From NCBI RefSeq assembly GCF_000716545.1, contig NZ_JNWZ01000049.1, positions 1-48,257 of the forward strand: a DNA stretch of 48,257 nucleotides, read 5' to 3'. The notes below the pieces were generated by a model. It saw nothing but the letters and a program-made list of their open reading frames with translations, searched no databases and was not told the DNA's origin. The position numbers and the translations under genes were made by a program. Below, piece after piece: positions 30,582 to 39,871 of the stretch (its first letter is position 1; each line of letters opens with the position of its first letter). Source of the DNA: Kitasatospora phosalacinea. Lineage in GTDB: Bacteria > Actinomycetota > Actinomycetes > Streptomycetales > Streptomycetaceae.

Positions 30582-33008
30582 TCAGGACGGCTCGACGCAG
30601 AAGACGGCCGCCCGGACCTGCGCGGCGGTCGGCGTTCCGGTGGCGCCGTGCACCCGGACGGTGGTGCGCTCGCCGGGCAGCAGGGTGGTCAGGCCGCGGT
30701 CGGCGGCGGCGGCCGGGTCGATCCGGTCGGCCTGCAGGAGCAGGTCGCGCACCAGGGTGCGGGCGGTGACGACCACGTCGAGGGCGCCGTCGCCGGCCTC
30801 CTCGACGGCCAGTTCGAACTCCGGCGCCGGGTAGGCGAATTCCTTGTCGGGGACGGGGAAGTGCACGGCGCGCAGGCCGTCCGCGTCGGCGACCAGGTAC
30901 TCCTTGTCGGAGCCGTCGGCGGGCAGCAGGCCGTCGGGGACGGGCAGCTGGTGGACGGCCCGGGCGTCGGCGGTGAGTTCGGCGGTGGTCTCGGCGAGCA
31001 CGTTGCCGTCGGCGTCCAGGCGGCGCAGGCGCAGCTCGGTCGTCCAGGGCTCGGCGGACTGGTTGACCAGGGCGATCCGGGGGGCGCCGTCGCGGTCGGC
31101 GGGCTGCAGGGTGAGCAGCCGGTCGGCGTACAGGCGGCGCAGTTCGTGGTGGAGCGGCTTGAGCCGGCCGTCGCCGTCGATCGCGGCCCAGGAGGAGACC
31201 GGCCAGCAGTCGTTGATCTGCCAGACGACGGTGCCGGCGCAGTGCGGCCAGTGCGAGCGCCAGTGTTCGATGCCGGTGGCGATGGCGCGGGCCTGGATCA
31301 GCTGGGTGAGGTAGTGCCAGCGATCGAAGTCGCCGGGGCCGGTGGGGAGTTCGAAGTGCCGGGCGACGCCGCGGTTGAGCTTGCCGTTGCCGTCCTCGGC
31401 CTTCTGGTGGTGCAGCATGCCGGGCGAGTCGGCGGCGAGTTCCTCGTTCGGCAGGGCGCGGCGCAGGGTGGCGTGCGCGGGCGGGGCCTGCCAGCCGAAC
31501 TCGGAGACGAAGCGCGGGACGCTGTCGCGGTACTCGGCGAAGTCCTGCCGGTTCCACACCTCCCAGGAGTGGTGGGTGCCGTGGTCGACGTCGTTGGGGT
31601 GGTGGTCCCAACTGCCGGACCAGGGGCTGCCGGCCGAGTAGGGGCGGGTGGGGTCGAGTTCGGCGACGATCCGGGGCAGCACGCCGAGGTAGTAGCCCTC
31701 GCCCCAGGAGTCCGCCCCCTCGGAGCCGGCCCGCAGCTCCTCCTCCCAGCCCCAGTCGCGGAAGCCCCAGAGGTTCTCGTTGTTGCCGTTCCACAGCACC
31801 AGCGAGGGGTGCGGCATCAGGCGCACCACGTTGTCGCGGGCCTCGGCCTCGATCTCGCCGCGCAGCGGCTGCTCCTCGGGGTAGGCGGAGCAGGCGAACA
31901 GGAAGTCCTGCCAGACCATGAGGCCGAGTTCGTCGCAGGCCTCGTAGAAGGCCTCCTGCTCGTAGATGCCGCCGCCCCAGACCCGGATCAGGTCGATGTT
32001 GGCGTCGGCGGCCTGCTGGAGGCGGTGGCGGTAGCGGGCGGGGGTGACCCGGGTGATCAGGGTGTCGTCGGGGATCCAGTTGGCGCCCCGGACGAACAGC
32101 GGCTCGCCGTTGACGGCGAGGGTGAAGGGGGTGCCGGTGGCGTCGGGGGTGCGGTGCAGTTCGACGGTGCGGAAGCCGATCCGGCGCTGCCAGGTGTCGA
32201 GCGGGTCGTCGCCGTCGGCGAGGGTGAGGTCGAGGTCGTAGCGGGGCTGTTCGCCGTAGCCGCGCGGCCACCAGAGGGCGACGTCGGCGGCTTCGAGGGT
32301 GAGGACGGCGCCGTCGCCGTCCAGGACGGTCTCGGCGCGGGCGCCGGCCACCGTGGCGCGGAGGGTGAGCGGGCGGCCGGTGCCGGTGGCGGTGCGCTCG
32401 ACGGTGACGTGGAGTTCGACCCGGCCGGTGGTGCCGTCGACGGTGACCAGCGGGCGGACCTCGGCGATCCGGGCGGTGGACCAGTGCTCCAGGCGGGCGG
32501 GCTTCCAGATGCCGGCGCTGGGGAGGGTCGGGCCCCAGTCCCAGCCGAAGCTGCTGGCCATCTTGCGGATGTACTGGAACGGCTCGGGGTAGACGTTGGG
32601 CCGGTCGCCGACCAGGGCGCGGACGCGTTCGGCCTCGGTGTAGGCGCTGGTGAACTCGACCTTCAGCTCGCCGGCCAGGCCGGTGGCGTCGAAGCGGTAG
32701 CGGCGGTGCATGTTGCGGGTGGTGCCGAGCCCGGTGCCGCCGAGGGTGACGGTGGCGGCGGTGTCGAGTCCGTCGAAGACCAGGTCGGTGCGCTCGTGGC
32801 GGCTGCCGTGGGCGGGCAGTTCCAGGGTGTAGGTCCAGTCGCGGCGGCCGACCCAGGCCACCTCCAGCTCGTTGGCGTCCAGGAACGGGTCGGGGATCAG
32901 CCCGGCGTCCAGCAGGTCGGTGTGGACGCAGCCCGGGACGGTGGCGGGCAGCCGGTCCCCTTCGTGGTGCAGGCTCCAGCCCTGGTCGAGCGGGGTGGTG
33001 TCCTTCAT
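30582..33008 (-). CDS. Beta-mannosidase, GH2
   Basis: 808 aa, ATG at 33008. The GH2 order is intact: jelly-roll N-terminal domain (LDQGWSLHHEGDRLPATVPG, DLVFDGLDTAATVTLGG), the mannosidase mark KMASSFGWDWGPTLPSAGIW, then a catalytic barrel with VLWNGNNENLWG (Glu411, acid/base) and PRFVSEFGWQAPP (Glu503, nucleophile), and C-terminal beta domains. There is no signal peptide, so it acts inside the cell on imported manno-oligosaccharides, releasing mannose. It is preceded by two ACCGGTT operator-like sites and lies downstream of the sugar-binding protein and mannanase genes on the same strand. Confidence 0.95.
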   Translation of the reverse strand: MKDTTPLDQGWSLHHEGDRLPATVPGCVHTDLLDAGLIPDPFLDANELEVAWVGRRDWTYTLELPAHGSRHERTDLVFDGLDTAATVTLGGTGLGTTRNMHRRYRFDATGLAGELKVEFTSAYTEAERVRALVGDRPNVYPEPFQYIRKMASSFGWDWGPTLPSAGIWKPARLEHWSTARIAEVRPLVTVDGTTGRVELHVTVERTATGTGRPLTLRATVAGARAETVLDGDGAVLTLEAADVALWWPRGYGEQPRYDLDLTLADGDDPLDTWQRRIGFRTVELHRTPDATGTPFTLAVNGEPLFVRGANWIPDDTLITRVTPARYRHRLQQAADANIDLIRVWGGGIYEQEAFYEACDELGLMVWQDFLFACSAYPEEQPLRGEIEAEARDNVVRLMPHPSLVLWNGNNENLWGFRDWGWEEELRAGSEGADSWGEGYYLGVLPRIVAELDPTRPYSAGSPWSGSWDHHPNDVDHGTHHSWEVWNRQDFAEYRDSVPRFVSEFGWQAPPAHATLRRALPNEELAADSPGMLHHQKAEDGNGKLNRGVARHFELPTGPGDFDRWHYLTQLIQARAIATGIEHWRSHWPHCAGTVVWQINDCWPVSSWAAIDGDGRLKPLHHELRRLYADRLLTLQPADRDGAPRIALVNQSAEPWTTELRLRRLDADGNVLAETTAELTADARAVHQLPVPDGLLPADGSDKEYLVADADGLRAVHFPVPDKEFAYPAPEFELAVEEAGDGALDVVVTARTLVRDLLLQADRIDPAAAADRGLTTLLPGERTTVRVHGATGTPTAAQVRAAVFCVEPS

Positions 33009-33095
33009 GCGTGCGGCTCCTTGGTCGTTCGGCCGGACCGGTGGTCGGGTTTGCGGCGCGAGCAGAACCGTAACCCGCCGGAGCGGCCGTGTCTA

Positions 33096-33107
33096 TAAAC
33101 CGGTTAC
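33096..33107. promoter_or_regulatory. LacI-type operator candidate upstream of beta-mannosidase (site A)
   Basis: The 8-bp palindrome AACCGGTT (33098-33105) sits in TATAAACCGGTTACG, 90 nt upstream of the mannosidase start. It shares CGGTTA with the sites near the divergent LacI gene. Confidence 0.55.
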
Positions 33108-33218
33108 GTAAATACCTTGATGGGTTTCAGTGACCGTCGAGTCGGCTGCCAACTGCCCAAAAGCCCGGAACGACACTGCCGCCCCACCGGCCACGGACGG
33201 GCACGGCAGGACGGCAGG

Positions 33219-33230
33219 TTTACCGGTTCA
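33219..33230. promoter_or_regulatory. LacI-type operator candidate upstream of beta-mannosidase (site B)
   Basis: TTTACCGGTTCA contains the ACCGGT palindrome, 121 nt from site A, just after the end of the sugar-binding protein gene. Confidence 0.45.
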
Positions 33231-33255
33231 CCAATCGGGTGGGCGGCTCCGGGGC

Positions 33256-34572
33256 TCAGCGCGCGGCCTTCTGCGCCTTGCTCCAGCGCCGGTTGAGGTC
33301 GGCGAAGTAGGAGTTCAGGTCGCCGGGGACGGCGCCCGTGGCCAGGTCGACCAGCCTGCGCCGGTAGTCGGGCGCGTCCAGGCCGATGCCCGCCGCCTTG
33401 TCGATCGCGTCGACCTTCGCCAGCTGCTCCCTGGTCTGCGGGATCATCCGCACCGCCCGCTCGTCCAGCGGCTGCAGCGCGGCGGGCAGCCGGGCGCCGC
33501 GCACCGAGGAGATCGACTCGTCGGCGGCGGCGCTGCCGGAGCGGGTGATGTACCACTCCAGCCAGGCCTTGGCGGCGTCCTGGTGCGGCGAGTGCACGTT
33601 GACGGCGTACTTGTAGTCCGGCTGCACGACGGTGCAGAAGTGCCCGTCGCGCTGCACCGGCAGCGGCATGAACCCGATGTCGTCCGGGTCCGTCCCCGCC
33701 GCGGCCGCCGCGTCGCGCATCTGCGAGATCGCCCACGAGCCCAGCTCCATGGTGGCCACCCGGCCGGTGGCCAGCAGTTTCTTGGACTGCTCCCAGTCGG
33801 TGGTCTGCGGCTCGGACTCGGTGAGCTTCTCGTGGACGGCCCGGTACAGCAGGCTGTCGATCTCGTACAGGTCCTTGCCCGGCGTCCACGGCGCCTCGGT
33901 CGAGGCCAGCCTGTCGCGCGCGGTGTTGTCGCAGCTGGGCACGCCGATCGCGTCCGACCACTGCCGCAGCGGCCAGCCGTCGTGGTAGTTGGTGTAGTAC
34001 GGGATCGCCTGGGTCTTCTCCTTGACCGCCTTCAGGTCGGCGATGAACTCGTCCGGGGTCTTGGGCCACTCGGTGATCCCGGCCTTCTCCCACACCGCCT
34101 TGTTGTAGACCATCCCGGAGGCGATCCCGATGTCGGCGATGCCGTACACCCGCTCGTCGACGGTGCCGTAGTCGATGTAGTCGAAGGTGTCCGACAGTTC
34201 GCGCGAGTTCCCCAACGACGTGAAGTAGGTGGGGTACTGGCCGGCCGGCATGCTGTCCGGGATCAGCAGCACGTCACCGTAGCCGCCGTCGGCCAGCCGC
34301 TTGCCGACCTCGCCCTCGTAGTCCGTGAAGCCCTCGAAGGTCACCTTCACCTTCGGGTAGAGCTTGTTGAACTCGGCGGCGTACTTCTTCAGCAGCCCGC
34401 TGTTCACCTGGTCGACCCGGTTGGTCAGCACCGTGATCGACCCCGACACCTTCGACCGGTCGGCCTCCGCCACCACCCCTTCGAGCGGAGCCGGCCCACC
34501 GCCGCCGGTGCACCCGCCCAGGGCCAGGGCCAGTGCGGTCGCCGAACCCACGGCGGCCCATCCTCTGCGCAT
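33256..34572 (-). CDS. ABC-transporter sugar-binding lipoprotein
   Basis: 438 aa, ATG at 34572 after AGAGGGA. It is a type-1 extracellular solute-binding protein. The lipoprotein signal peptide has LALGGC with Cys21 as the lipid site. The mature protein starts KVSGSITVLTNRVDQVNSGL, typical of MalE-like family members, and includes AEFNKLYPKVKVTFEGF, IASGMVYNKAVWEKAGI and the hinge-region ATMELGSWAISQM. It is anchored outside the membrane and delivers oligosaccharides to an ABC permease. No permease genes adjoin it; the nearest are at 46250-48075. Its place between mannanase and mannosidase points to manno-oligosaccharides. Confidence 0.92.
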   Translation of the reverse strand: MRRGWAAVGSATALALALGGCTGGGGPAPLEGVVAEADRSKVSGSITVLTNRVDQVNSGLLKKYAAEFNKLYPKVKVTFEGFTDYEGEVGKRLADGGYGDVLLIPDSMPAGQYPTYFTSLGNSRELSDTFDYIDYGTVDERVYGIADIGIASGMVYNKAVWEKAGITEWPKTPDEFIADLKAVKEKTQAIPYYTNYHDGWPLRQWSDAIGVPSCDNTARDRLASTEAPWTPGKDLYEIDSLLYRAVHEKLTESEPQTTDWEQSKKLLATGRVATMELGSWAISQMRDAAAAAGTDPDDIGFMPLPVQRDGHFCTVVQPDYKYAVNVHSPHQDAAKAWLEWYITRSGSAAADESISSVRGARLPAALQPLDERAVRMIPQTREQLAKVDAIDKAAGIGLDAPDYRRRLVDLATGAVPGDLNSYFADLNRRWSKAQKAAR

Positions 34573-34610
34573 CGCTTCCCTCTTGCTCGTGCTCGTTGCT
34601 CGTGCTCGAC

Positions 34611-34648
34611 CGCCCGGCGGCCGCCACTGGTACGGCGGCCGCCAGGCG
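34611..34648 (-). terminator. Stem-loop between mannanase and binding-protein genes
   Basis: CGCCCGGCGGCCGCC (34611-34625) pairs with 34634-34648 at 14 of 15 positions around an 8-nt loop. It lies 22 nt after the mannanase stop and may partly terminate, or stabilise the mannanase mRNA. Confidence 0.6.
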
Positions 34649-34670
34649 GTCATGGTCAACTGACGCTTCG

Positions 34671-36368
34671 TCAGTAGGTGCCGCAGGACTGCCCGTTGAG
34701 CGTGAAGGCGGTCGGAACGCCGTTGGTGCCCACGCTGGAGGTGCCGCTGAAGCCGAAGTTGACGCTGCCGCCGGCCGCGATCACCGTGTTGTACGAGGCC
34801 GGGTTGCTCGCCACCACCTGCTTGCCGGTCTGCACCGGCACCGCGTTCCACATGTTGGTGACCTTCTGGTCACCGGGGAACGAGAACGCCACCCGCCAGC
34901 CGTTGACCGGCGCGCTGCCGGTGTTCTTCACCGTCACGTCGCCGTTGAAGGTGCTGCCCCAGTCCGACAGTCCGTAGTGCACCGCGCAACTCCCGGCCGA
35001 CGGCGGGGTGCTGGCACTGGCGGACGGGGACGGACTGGCGCTGGCGGACGCGCTGGCGCTCGGGCTGCCGCTCGGGCTGCCGCTCGGGCTGGCGCTCGCG
35101 GACGCGCTCGGGCTCGGCGTCGGGCTCGAAGTGCCGTTGGTCAGAACGGACTTGGCCCGCATCCGGTCCGAGTGGGCTCGGAACACCGACAGTTCGGGCG
35201 CCCCGGCCAGCACGCCGAACTTCCCGTCCACGTTGTGGTCCGCGTACCACCAGAACGCGCTGCCGTCGCCGCCCGCGGCCTCGAAGTCGGGGTAGAGCTG
35301 CCCCCACCAGGCCGAGCGGTCGACGTTGTGGACGTTGAACTCGCCCATGAAGAAGGGCTTTCCGACCTTGTCGTGCGAGTCGGTGATCCAGGAGCGGATC
35401 AGCGCCTTGGTCTGGTCGATGCTCAGGTTCGCCCAGGACTCGGTCGGGTACGGGTGCGCGGAGGTGTAGTCGATGTACGGCGACTGCTGCACGTGGACGA
35501 AGGGGTTGCCCTCGTCCCCGCCGAAGCCGTAGTTCGTGCCGTGGCCCTCCAGGCCGACGCCCAGCAGGTGCTTGGAGTCGATGGACTTCACGAACGCGCC
35601 CATCTCGTCCACCCAGGCGCGCAGCGTCGTCCCGTTGACGTTCTCCGCGGCGCTCTGGCCCTCGTACCGGGGCTCGTTCATCAGGTCCCAGGCGAAGATG
35701 GTCGGGTCGTCCTTGTACTTGACCCCGCTGTAGTGGTTGACCCGGTTCAGCGCGTACGAGACGTAGTTCTTGTACGAGGTGAAGCAGCCCGGGCAGCGGG
35801 ACTTGTCGAAGAACGCGGCCCGCCCGGGCTGGCCGCCGGAGAGGCCCTCCCACTGCAGGCGGGTGTCGATGCCGCCGTACGCCTCCCAGTAGTTCTCGAG
35901 GACCGGGACGAGCCGGATGCCGTGCGCCTTGGCCGACTGGACGATGTAGTCGAACTGGGCGAACTCCTGCTCGTCGTAGACGCCCTTGGTCTTCTCGAAG
36001 CCGTGCCAGTTCTCGTGGCTGAACATCCACAGCCGCACCACGTCGACCTTGTCGGCCTGCAGGTTGGCGAACTGGGCGTCGATCCGCGCCTTGTCCATGA
36101 ACTGGGTCTCGGTGTCACCGGACGCCGAGCCGTAGGTGAACATGTCGTAGGTGTTGGTGCCCGCGAAGTAGTACTCCTTGCCGTCCAGGCAGAAGTGCGT
36201 GCCGCAGCGGGTGGCGAACGAGGCGGCGCCGGCCGCCTGCGCGGTGTCGGCCCGGCCGAGGGTCAGGCCGGCCGCGGCGACGGACGCCGCCAGCAGGAAC
36301 GCCATCGGCGCGAGGCGCTTGGCGGAGGGGCGGGTGTGGGGGCGGTGGTGCTGGAGTCTCGGGTTCAC
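34671..36368 (-). CDS. Secreted GH5 beta-mannanase with C-terminal CBM2
   Basis: 565 aa, GTG at 36368 with GAAAGG upstream. A signal peptide (LAPMAFLLAASVAAAGLTLG, then AQA) is followed by a GH5 mannanase barrel (~50-420): KEYYFAGTNTYDMFTYG, VDVVRLWMFSHENWHGFEKT, AWDLMNEPRYEG (Glu232, acid/base) and KPFFMGEFNVHNVDR (Glu343, nucleophile). A long Ser/Pro/Ala/Gly linker (~435-480) leads to a CBM2 cellulose-binding domain with SCAVHYGLSDWGSTFNGDVT and VNGWRVAFSFPGDQ. It cuts mannan or glucomannan outside the cell while held on cellulose. It is first in the direction of transcription of the mannan genes, with two operator-like sites in a ~400-nt upstream region shared with a divergent LacI gene. 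Confidence 0.95.
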   Translation of the reverse strand: MNPRLQHHRPHTRPSAKRLAPMAFLLAASVAAAGLTLGRADTAQAAGAASFATRCGTHFCLDGKEYYFAGTNTYDMFTYGSASGDTETQFMDKARIDAQFANLQADKVDVVRLWMFSHENWHGFEKTKGVYDEQEFAQFDYIVQSAKAHGIRLVPVLENYWEAYGGIDTRLQWEGLSGGQPGRAAFFDKSRCPGCFTSYKNYVSYALNRVNHYSGVKYKDDPTIFAWDLMNEPRYEGQSAAENVNGTTLRAWVDEMGAFVKSIDSKHLLGVGLEGHGTNYGFGGDEGNPFVHVQQSPYIDYTSAHPYPTESWANLSIDQTKALIRSWITDSHDKVGKPFFMGEFNVHNVDRSAWWGQLYPDFEAAGGDGSAFWWYADHNVDGKFGVLAGAPELSVFRAHSDRMRAKSVLTNGTSSPTPSPSASASASPSGSPSGSPSASASASASPSPSASASTPPSAGSCAVHYGLSDWGSTFNGDVTVKNTGSAPVNGWRVAFSFPGDQKVTNMWNAVPVQTGKQVVASNPASYNTVIAAGGSVNFGFSGTSSVGTNGVPTAFTLNGQSCGTY

Positions 36369-36562
36369 GCGAGTGCCTTTCGTCCCGGTGTGGGGGTGGG
36401 GGTGCGGGTGGGAGTCGCCCCGGCCGCCGGGCGTCCCAATCGCGGCGGCTCGGGGCCGGCGGTGCGGGCGGCGACGTTCGTTGGGGCGTGCCGCCCGCAC
36501 CGGGCCTTGCGGGGAAGTGCTCCTCTTGCGCGGGGCAGGCGTCCAGCGGCCTGCCCGATCGG

Positions 36563-36572
36563 CGGTTAACCG
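36563..36572. promoter_or_regulatory. LacI-type operator candidate (site C)
   Basis: The perfect palindrome CGGTTAACCG sits in GGCGGTTAACCGATTAAGG, in the mannanase-LacI divergent region. The 36369-36770 gap otherwise holds only GC-rich leader sequence. Confidence 0.6.
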
Positions 36573-36620
36573 ATTAAGGCGTGAAGACCGTACGGGCGGC
36601 CAGACATCGTTGTCAACGCC

Positions 36621-36630
36621 CGGTTAACCG
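36621..36630. promoter_or_regulatory. LacI-type operator candidate (site D)
   Basis: The same palindrome CGGTTAACCG occurs 58 nt from site C. Paired sites at this distance suit looping by a tetrameric or paired-dimer LacI protein. Confidence 0.6.
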
Positions 36631-36770
36631 TTTGTTGCAGAAGGCTTCCCGGCCGGAGCGCCGGGCTACAGTCGGCAGGGGTGCGCGTAGTAGCTTGAGA
36701 GGGCACAGCAGGTCCGCGTCCGGCACCAGGACGGTCGGCGGGCGGTCGACGAGCAGTCCTGAAAGGTTCC

Positions 36771-37823
36771 GTGGAGCAGGTGTCCCAGCAGCAGAGCCCG
36801 CCGGCGAAGCGGCCGACCATCGCCGACATCGCCAGGATCGTGGGCGTGTCCAAGGTCTCCGTCTCCAACGCCTTGAACGGTCAACCCGGCGTCTCGGACG
36901 CCACCCGCGCCAAGATCGCCGCCGTCGCCGAGGAGCTCGGCTTCGTCCGCAACAGCGCCGCCCGCGCCCTCAGCGGCGCCAAGGCCGCCGCCGTCGGCCT
37001 CGCGCTCTGCCGGCCCGCCCGGATGCTCGGCACCGAACCGTTCTTCATGGAGCTGATCGGCGGCATCGAGAAGGTGCTCTCCGACGCCTCCTACTCGCTC
37101 GCCCTCCAGGTCGTCTCCGACCACGAGCGCGGCCTGGAGGCGTACCGCCGCTGGTGGGGCGAGCGCCACATCGACGGCGCGATCCTGGTCGACCTGCGCC
37201 GCGACGACGCCCGGGTGCCCGCGCTGGAGGAGATGGGCCTGCCCACCGTCGTCATCGGCCACCCCTCCGGCTCCGGGAGGCTCACCCCCGTCTGGTCCGA
37301 CGACGCCGCCGCCGTCCGCGAGACCATGGAGTACCTGGCCGCGCTCGGCCACCGCCGGGTCGGCCGGATCGCCGGCCTCACCGGCCTGGTCCACACCGCC
37401 ATCCGCGACGAGGCCTTCGCCGCCGCCTGCGCCGACCTCGGCCTGGACGCGCTGCCCACCGTCCACACCGACTACACCGGCGAGGAGGGCGCCCGCGCCA
37501 CCCGCCGCCTGCTGCTCTCCCCCGCCCGCCCCACCGCGATCCTCTACGACAACGACATCACCGCCGTCGCCGGCCTCTCCGTCGCCCAGGAACTCGGCCT
37601 CTCCGTCCCGCAGGACCTCTCCCTGGTCGCCTGGGACGACTCCCCCCTGGCCCAGGTCGTCCGCCCCCCGCTCACCGCCCTCAGCCGCGACATCCACGCC
37701 TACGGCGCCCACGCCGCCCGCACCCTCCTCGACCTCATCGCCGGCCGCCCCGTCACCGGCTACGAGGACCAGGCCCCCCAGCTCACCCCGCGCGGCTCCA
37801 CGGCCGCCCCGCCGGCCCGCTGA
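36771..37823 (+). CDS. LacI-family regulator of the mannan genes (paralogue A)
   Basis: 350 aa, GTG at 36771 with GAAAGG upstream; an in-frame GTG at 36780 is an alternative. The HTH is PTIADIARIVGVSKVSVSNA, followed by the hinge RNSAARALSG. The sugar-binding domain has FFMELIGGIEKVLSDASYSL, RWWGERHIDGAILVDL, AILYDNDITAVAGLSVAQEL and LVAWDDSPLAQ. It is divergent from the mannanase gene, so control of that operon and of itself through the CGGTTAACCG sites is likely. Mannobiose or a manno-oligosaccharide is the inferred inducer. Confidence 0.92.
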   Translation: MEQVSQQQSPPAKRPTIADIARIVGVSKVSVSNALNGQPGVSDATRAKIAAVAEELGFVRNSAARALSGAKAAAVGLALCRPARMLGTEPFFMELIGGIEKVLSDASYSLALQVVSDHERGLEAYRRWWGERHIDGAILVDLRRDDARVPALEEMGLPTVVIGHPSGSGRLTPVWSDDAAAVRETMEYLAALGHRRVGRIAGLTGLVHTAIRDEAFAAACADLGLDALPTVHTDYTGEEGARATRRLLLSPARPTAILYDNDITAVAGLSVAQELGLSVPQDLSLVAWDDSPLAQVVRPPLTALSRDIHAYGAHAARTLLDLIAGRPVTGYEDQAPQLTPRGSTAAPPAR

Positions 37824-37832
37824 CACCGGCCG

Positions 37833-37864
37833 CCGGTGCCGGGCCGCCGCCGGCCCGGCACCGG
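37833..37864 (+). terminator. 13-bp terminator hairpin after the LacI gene
   Basis: CCGGTGCCGGGCC (37833-37845) pairs perfectly with 37852-37864 around a 6-nt loop, 9 nt after the stop. Confidence 0.75.
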
Positions 37865-37933
37865 AGCGGGCCCGTCGGACGGCGCCGGTAGGGTCCCGTC
37901 CGTACCCGGACCGGTCGAGGAGTCGTGCAGCGG

Positions 37934-39778
37934 ATGAGGTCACCCGAGGAGTTGGAGCAGGTCGACTGGGCGGCGCTGGAGCACGCGTACGGATCGGCGG
38001 AGGACGTGCCGGAGATGCTGGCCGCGCTGTACGGGGAGGATCCGGCGGCCGTCGACGAGGCGGAGGACGAGCTGGTCGGCGCCGTCTGCCACCAGGGCAG
38101 CGTGTATTCGGCGTCGGCGGCCGCCGTCCCGTTCCTGGCGCACGTGGCCCGGCACGCGCCGCTGCGGGAGGCCCGGCAGCAGGCGATGGTACTGCTGTTC
38201 GTGATGGCGGAGCACGAGCCGGAGGCGCTCGCCTCCCCGAGGTGGGCGGACGGGGCGACGGCGGCGGTCTGCGCCGAGCTGTGCGGGGTGCTGCCCGAAC
38301 TGCTGCCGTGCCTGGCGGATCCGGAGCGGGAGACGCGGCAGCTCGCGCTGCGGCTGGTGGCCTCGGTGGCGGACGTGGTCCCCGGGGCGCGGCGGGCGGA
38401 GCTGGTCGCGCTGCTGACCGGGGTGTTCGAGGCGGACGCCTCGCCGGCCGTCCGGGCCGACGCGCTGGTGGCGCTCGACCGGTTCGGGGTGCGACTGGCC
38501 TTCCTGGACAGCCCGTTCGCCGAGATCCGGCAGGTCTCGGCGGTGCTGGCCGCCGACCGGCACGGGCCGCCGTACCCGGCCGGGGTGGTGGAGGTGTTCG
38601 CCGCCGACGGGCCCTCCGGCGGGCCCGGCCCGCTGTGGCCGGTGACCGGCGGGCCGGAGGAACACCTGGCCCGGCTGCTGCGGCGCGACCCGGACGCGGC
38701 GCTCGCCGTCGCGGGCCGGTGGATCGCGGACGGGGACGAGGGCGGCCGCGGCAGTCGGCTGGCCGAGCGGATCGTGGCGACCTGGCGCGACCGCGAGGCC
38801 GAGGTGCTCGACCTGATGACGGCCGCGCTCCCCCACCACCGCGACGGACCCGGCCCCCGGCTGGAGACCGTCGCCCACTGGATCGAGCACCTGCGCACCC
38901 CGCCCGCCGCCCTGCTGGACGCCCTGCACGCCCACCTGGACCGGCACCCCGCCGCCCTGCTCGGCCTGGTGCGGGCCCGCGACCCGCGCGCCCTCGACCT
39001 GCTGCCCGGCCGCCCCGACGCCGGCCTGCTCGCGGAGGCCGCCCGCCTGCTGCCCGCCCCGGCGCGCCCCCGGCTGCGCACCCTGATCTCCCGGCAACTC
39101 GCCGACTGCGCGGACGAGTTCGCCAGCGCGACACTCGTCGACGCGCTCGGCGAGGTCGGCGGCGGAACGCCCGAACTGACCGCCTGCCTGCGCGAGGGCC
39201 GGGCCGCCGCCGGGGCCGCCCGGGTGCTCGGCCGCACCGCCACCGCCACACCCGGACTCACCGCCCTGCTGAGCGGATCGGCCCGCGCCGAGGACGGGAC
39301 GCTGCGCGCGGCGGCGGCCGCCGCCCACTACCGGCTGACCGGGGACCCGGCCCTGGCCCTGCGGGTCTTCGCGGAACTCCTGACGGACGGCCGAGACGCT
39401 TCCGCGCCGGCCGCGTTGGCGCCCCTCGGCGAAGCCGCCGCGCCCCTGCTGCCGCTGGTCGTCCCGCTGCTCGCCGACCACCGCCCGGAGCGCCGGATCG
39501 CCGCCGCCGAGGCGCACCTGCGCATCACCGGCTCCCCCGGCCTGCCCGCCGCCGACCTGATCGGTCGGCTCTCCCCGTCCGGTGCCGCGTTGAGAGCCCT
39601 GCCGCTGCTCGCCGCCCTGCCCCGGCTCCCGGAGGAGGCCCGCCCGTTCCTGCGCGGCCTGGCCTTCGCCCCGCGCCGACTGCTCCCCGAGGGCTTCCTC
39701 GGCCTCCTGCGCAGGACGGGCGGCGGCCTCGACGACTACCGGGCCCGCGACCTGGCCCTCGCGCTGCTGCGCGGCTGA
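37934..39778 (+). CDS. HEAT-repeat-like protein
   Basis: 614 aa. The ATG at 37934 is preferred over the GTG at 37925, which lies only 2 nt from GAGGAG. The protein is built almost wholly of paired helices: ELLPCLADPERETRQLALRL, ELVALLTGVFEADASPAVRA, HLARLLRRDPDAALAVAGRW and RIAAAEAHLRITGSPGLPAA. No enzyme motif, signal peptide or membrane segment is visible. HEAT-repeat proteins act as scaffolds; the partner is unknown. A gene for a similar function is not seen in the neighbourhood. Confidence 0.75.
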   Translation: MRSPEELEQVDWAALEHAYGSAEDVPEMLAALYGEDPAAVDEAEDELVGAVCHQGSVYSASAAAVPFLAHVARHAPLREARQQAMVLLFVMAEHEPEALASPRWADGATAAVCAELCGVLPELLPCLADPERETRQLALRLVASVADVVPGARRAELVALLTGVFEADASPAVRADALVALDRFGVRLAFLDSPFAEIRQVSAVLAADRHGPPYPAGVVEVFAADGPSGGPGPLWPVTGGPEEHLARLLRRDPDAALAVAGRWIADGDEGGRGSRLAERIVATWRDREAEVLDLMTAALPHHRDGPGPRLETVAHWIEHLRTPPAALLDALHAHLDRHPAALLGLVRARDPRALDLLPGRPDAGLLAEAARLLPAPARPRLRTLISRQLADCADEFASATLVDALGEVGGGTPELTACLREGRAAAGAARVLGRTATATPGLTALLSGSARAEDGTLRAAAAAAHYRLTGDPALALRVFAELLTDGRDASAPAALAPLGEAAAPLLPLVVPLLADHRPERRIAAAEAHLRITGSPGLPAADLIGRLSPSGAALRALPLLAALPRLPEEARPFLRGLAFAPRRLLPEGFLGLLRRTGGGLDDYRARDLALALLRG

Positions 39779-39797
39779 ACGCGGTGCCGAGCCGCAC

Positions 39798-39820
39798 TGT
39801 CCTCGGGGAGTCGAACCCCT
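39798..39820 (-). other. tRNA T-arm-like fragment, possible attachment-site remnant
   Basis: The minus strand reads GGGGTTCGACTCCCC followed by GAGGACA, which looks like the T-arm and 3' acceptor strand of a tRNA. No matching 5' acceptor strand (TGTCCTC) is present within 80 nt upstream, so this is not a complete tRNA gene. Such fragments can be left by integrative elements, but chance is not excluded. Confidence 0.3.
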
Positions 39821-39871
39821 GCGCTGCTCTTCACGCACCGATGGCCGGAGCACCGCCGGCCCGTGGCCGGT

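Noticed and set aside
30426..33098. 890-codon plus-strand frame opposite the beta-mannosidase
   Set aside because: Low-complexity Gly/Val/Ala/Asp shadow; the minus-strand gene has both catalytic glutamates.
34533..36569. 678-codon plus-strand frame opposite the mannanase
   Set aside because: Shadow frame with no family resemblance; the minus-strand gene shows a signal peptide, GH5 and CBM2.
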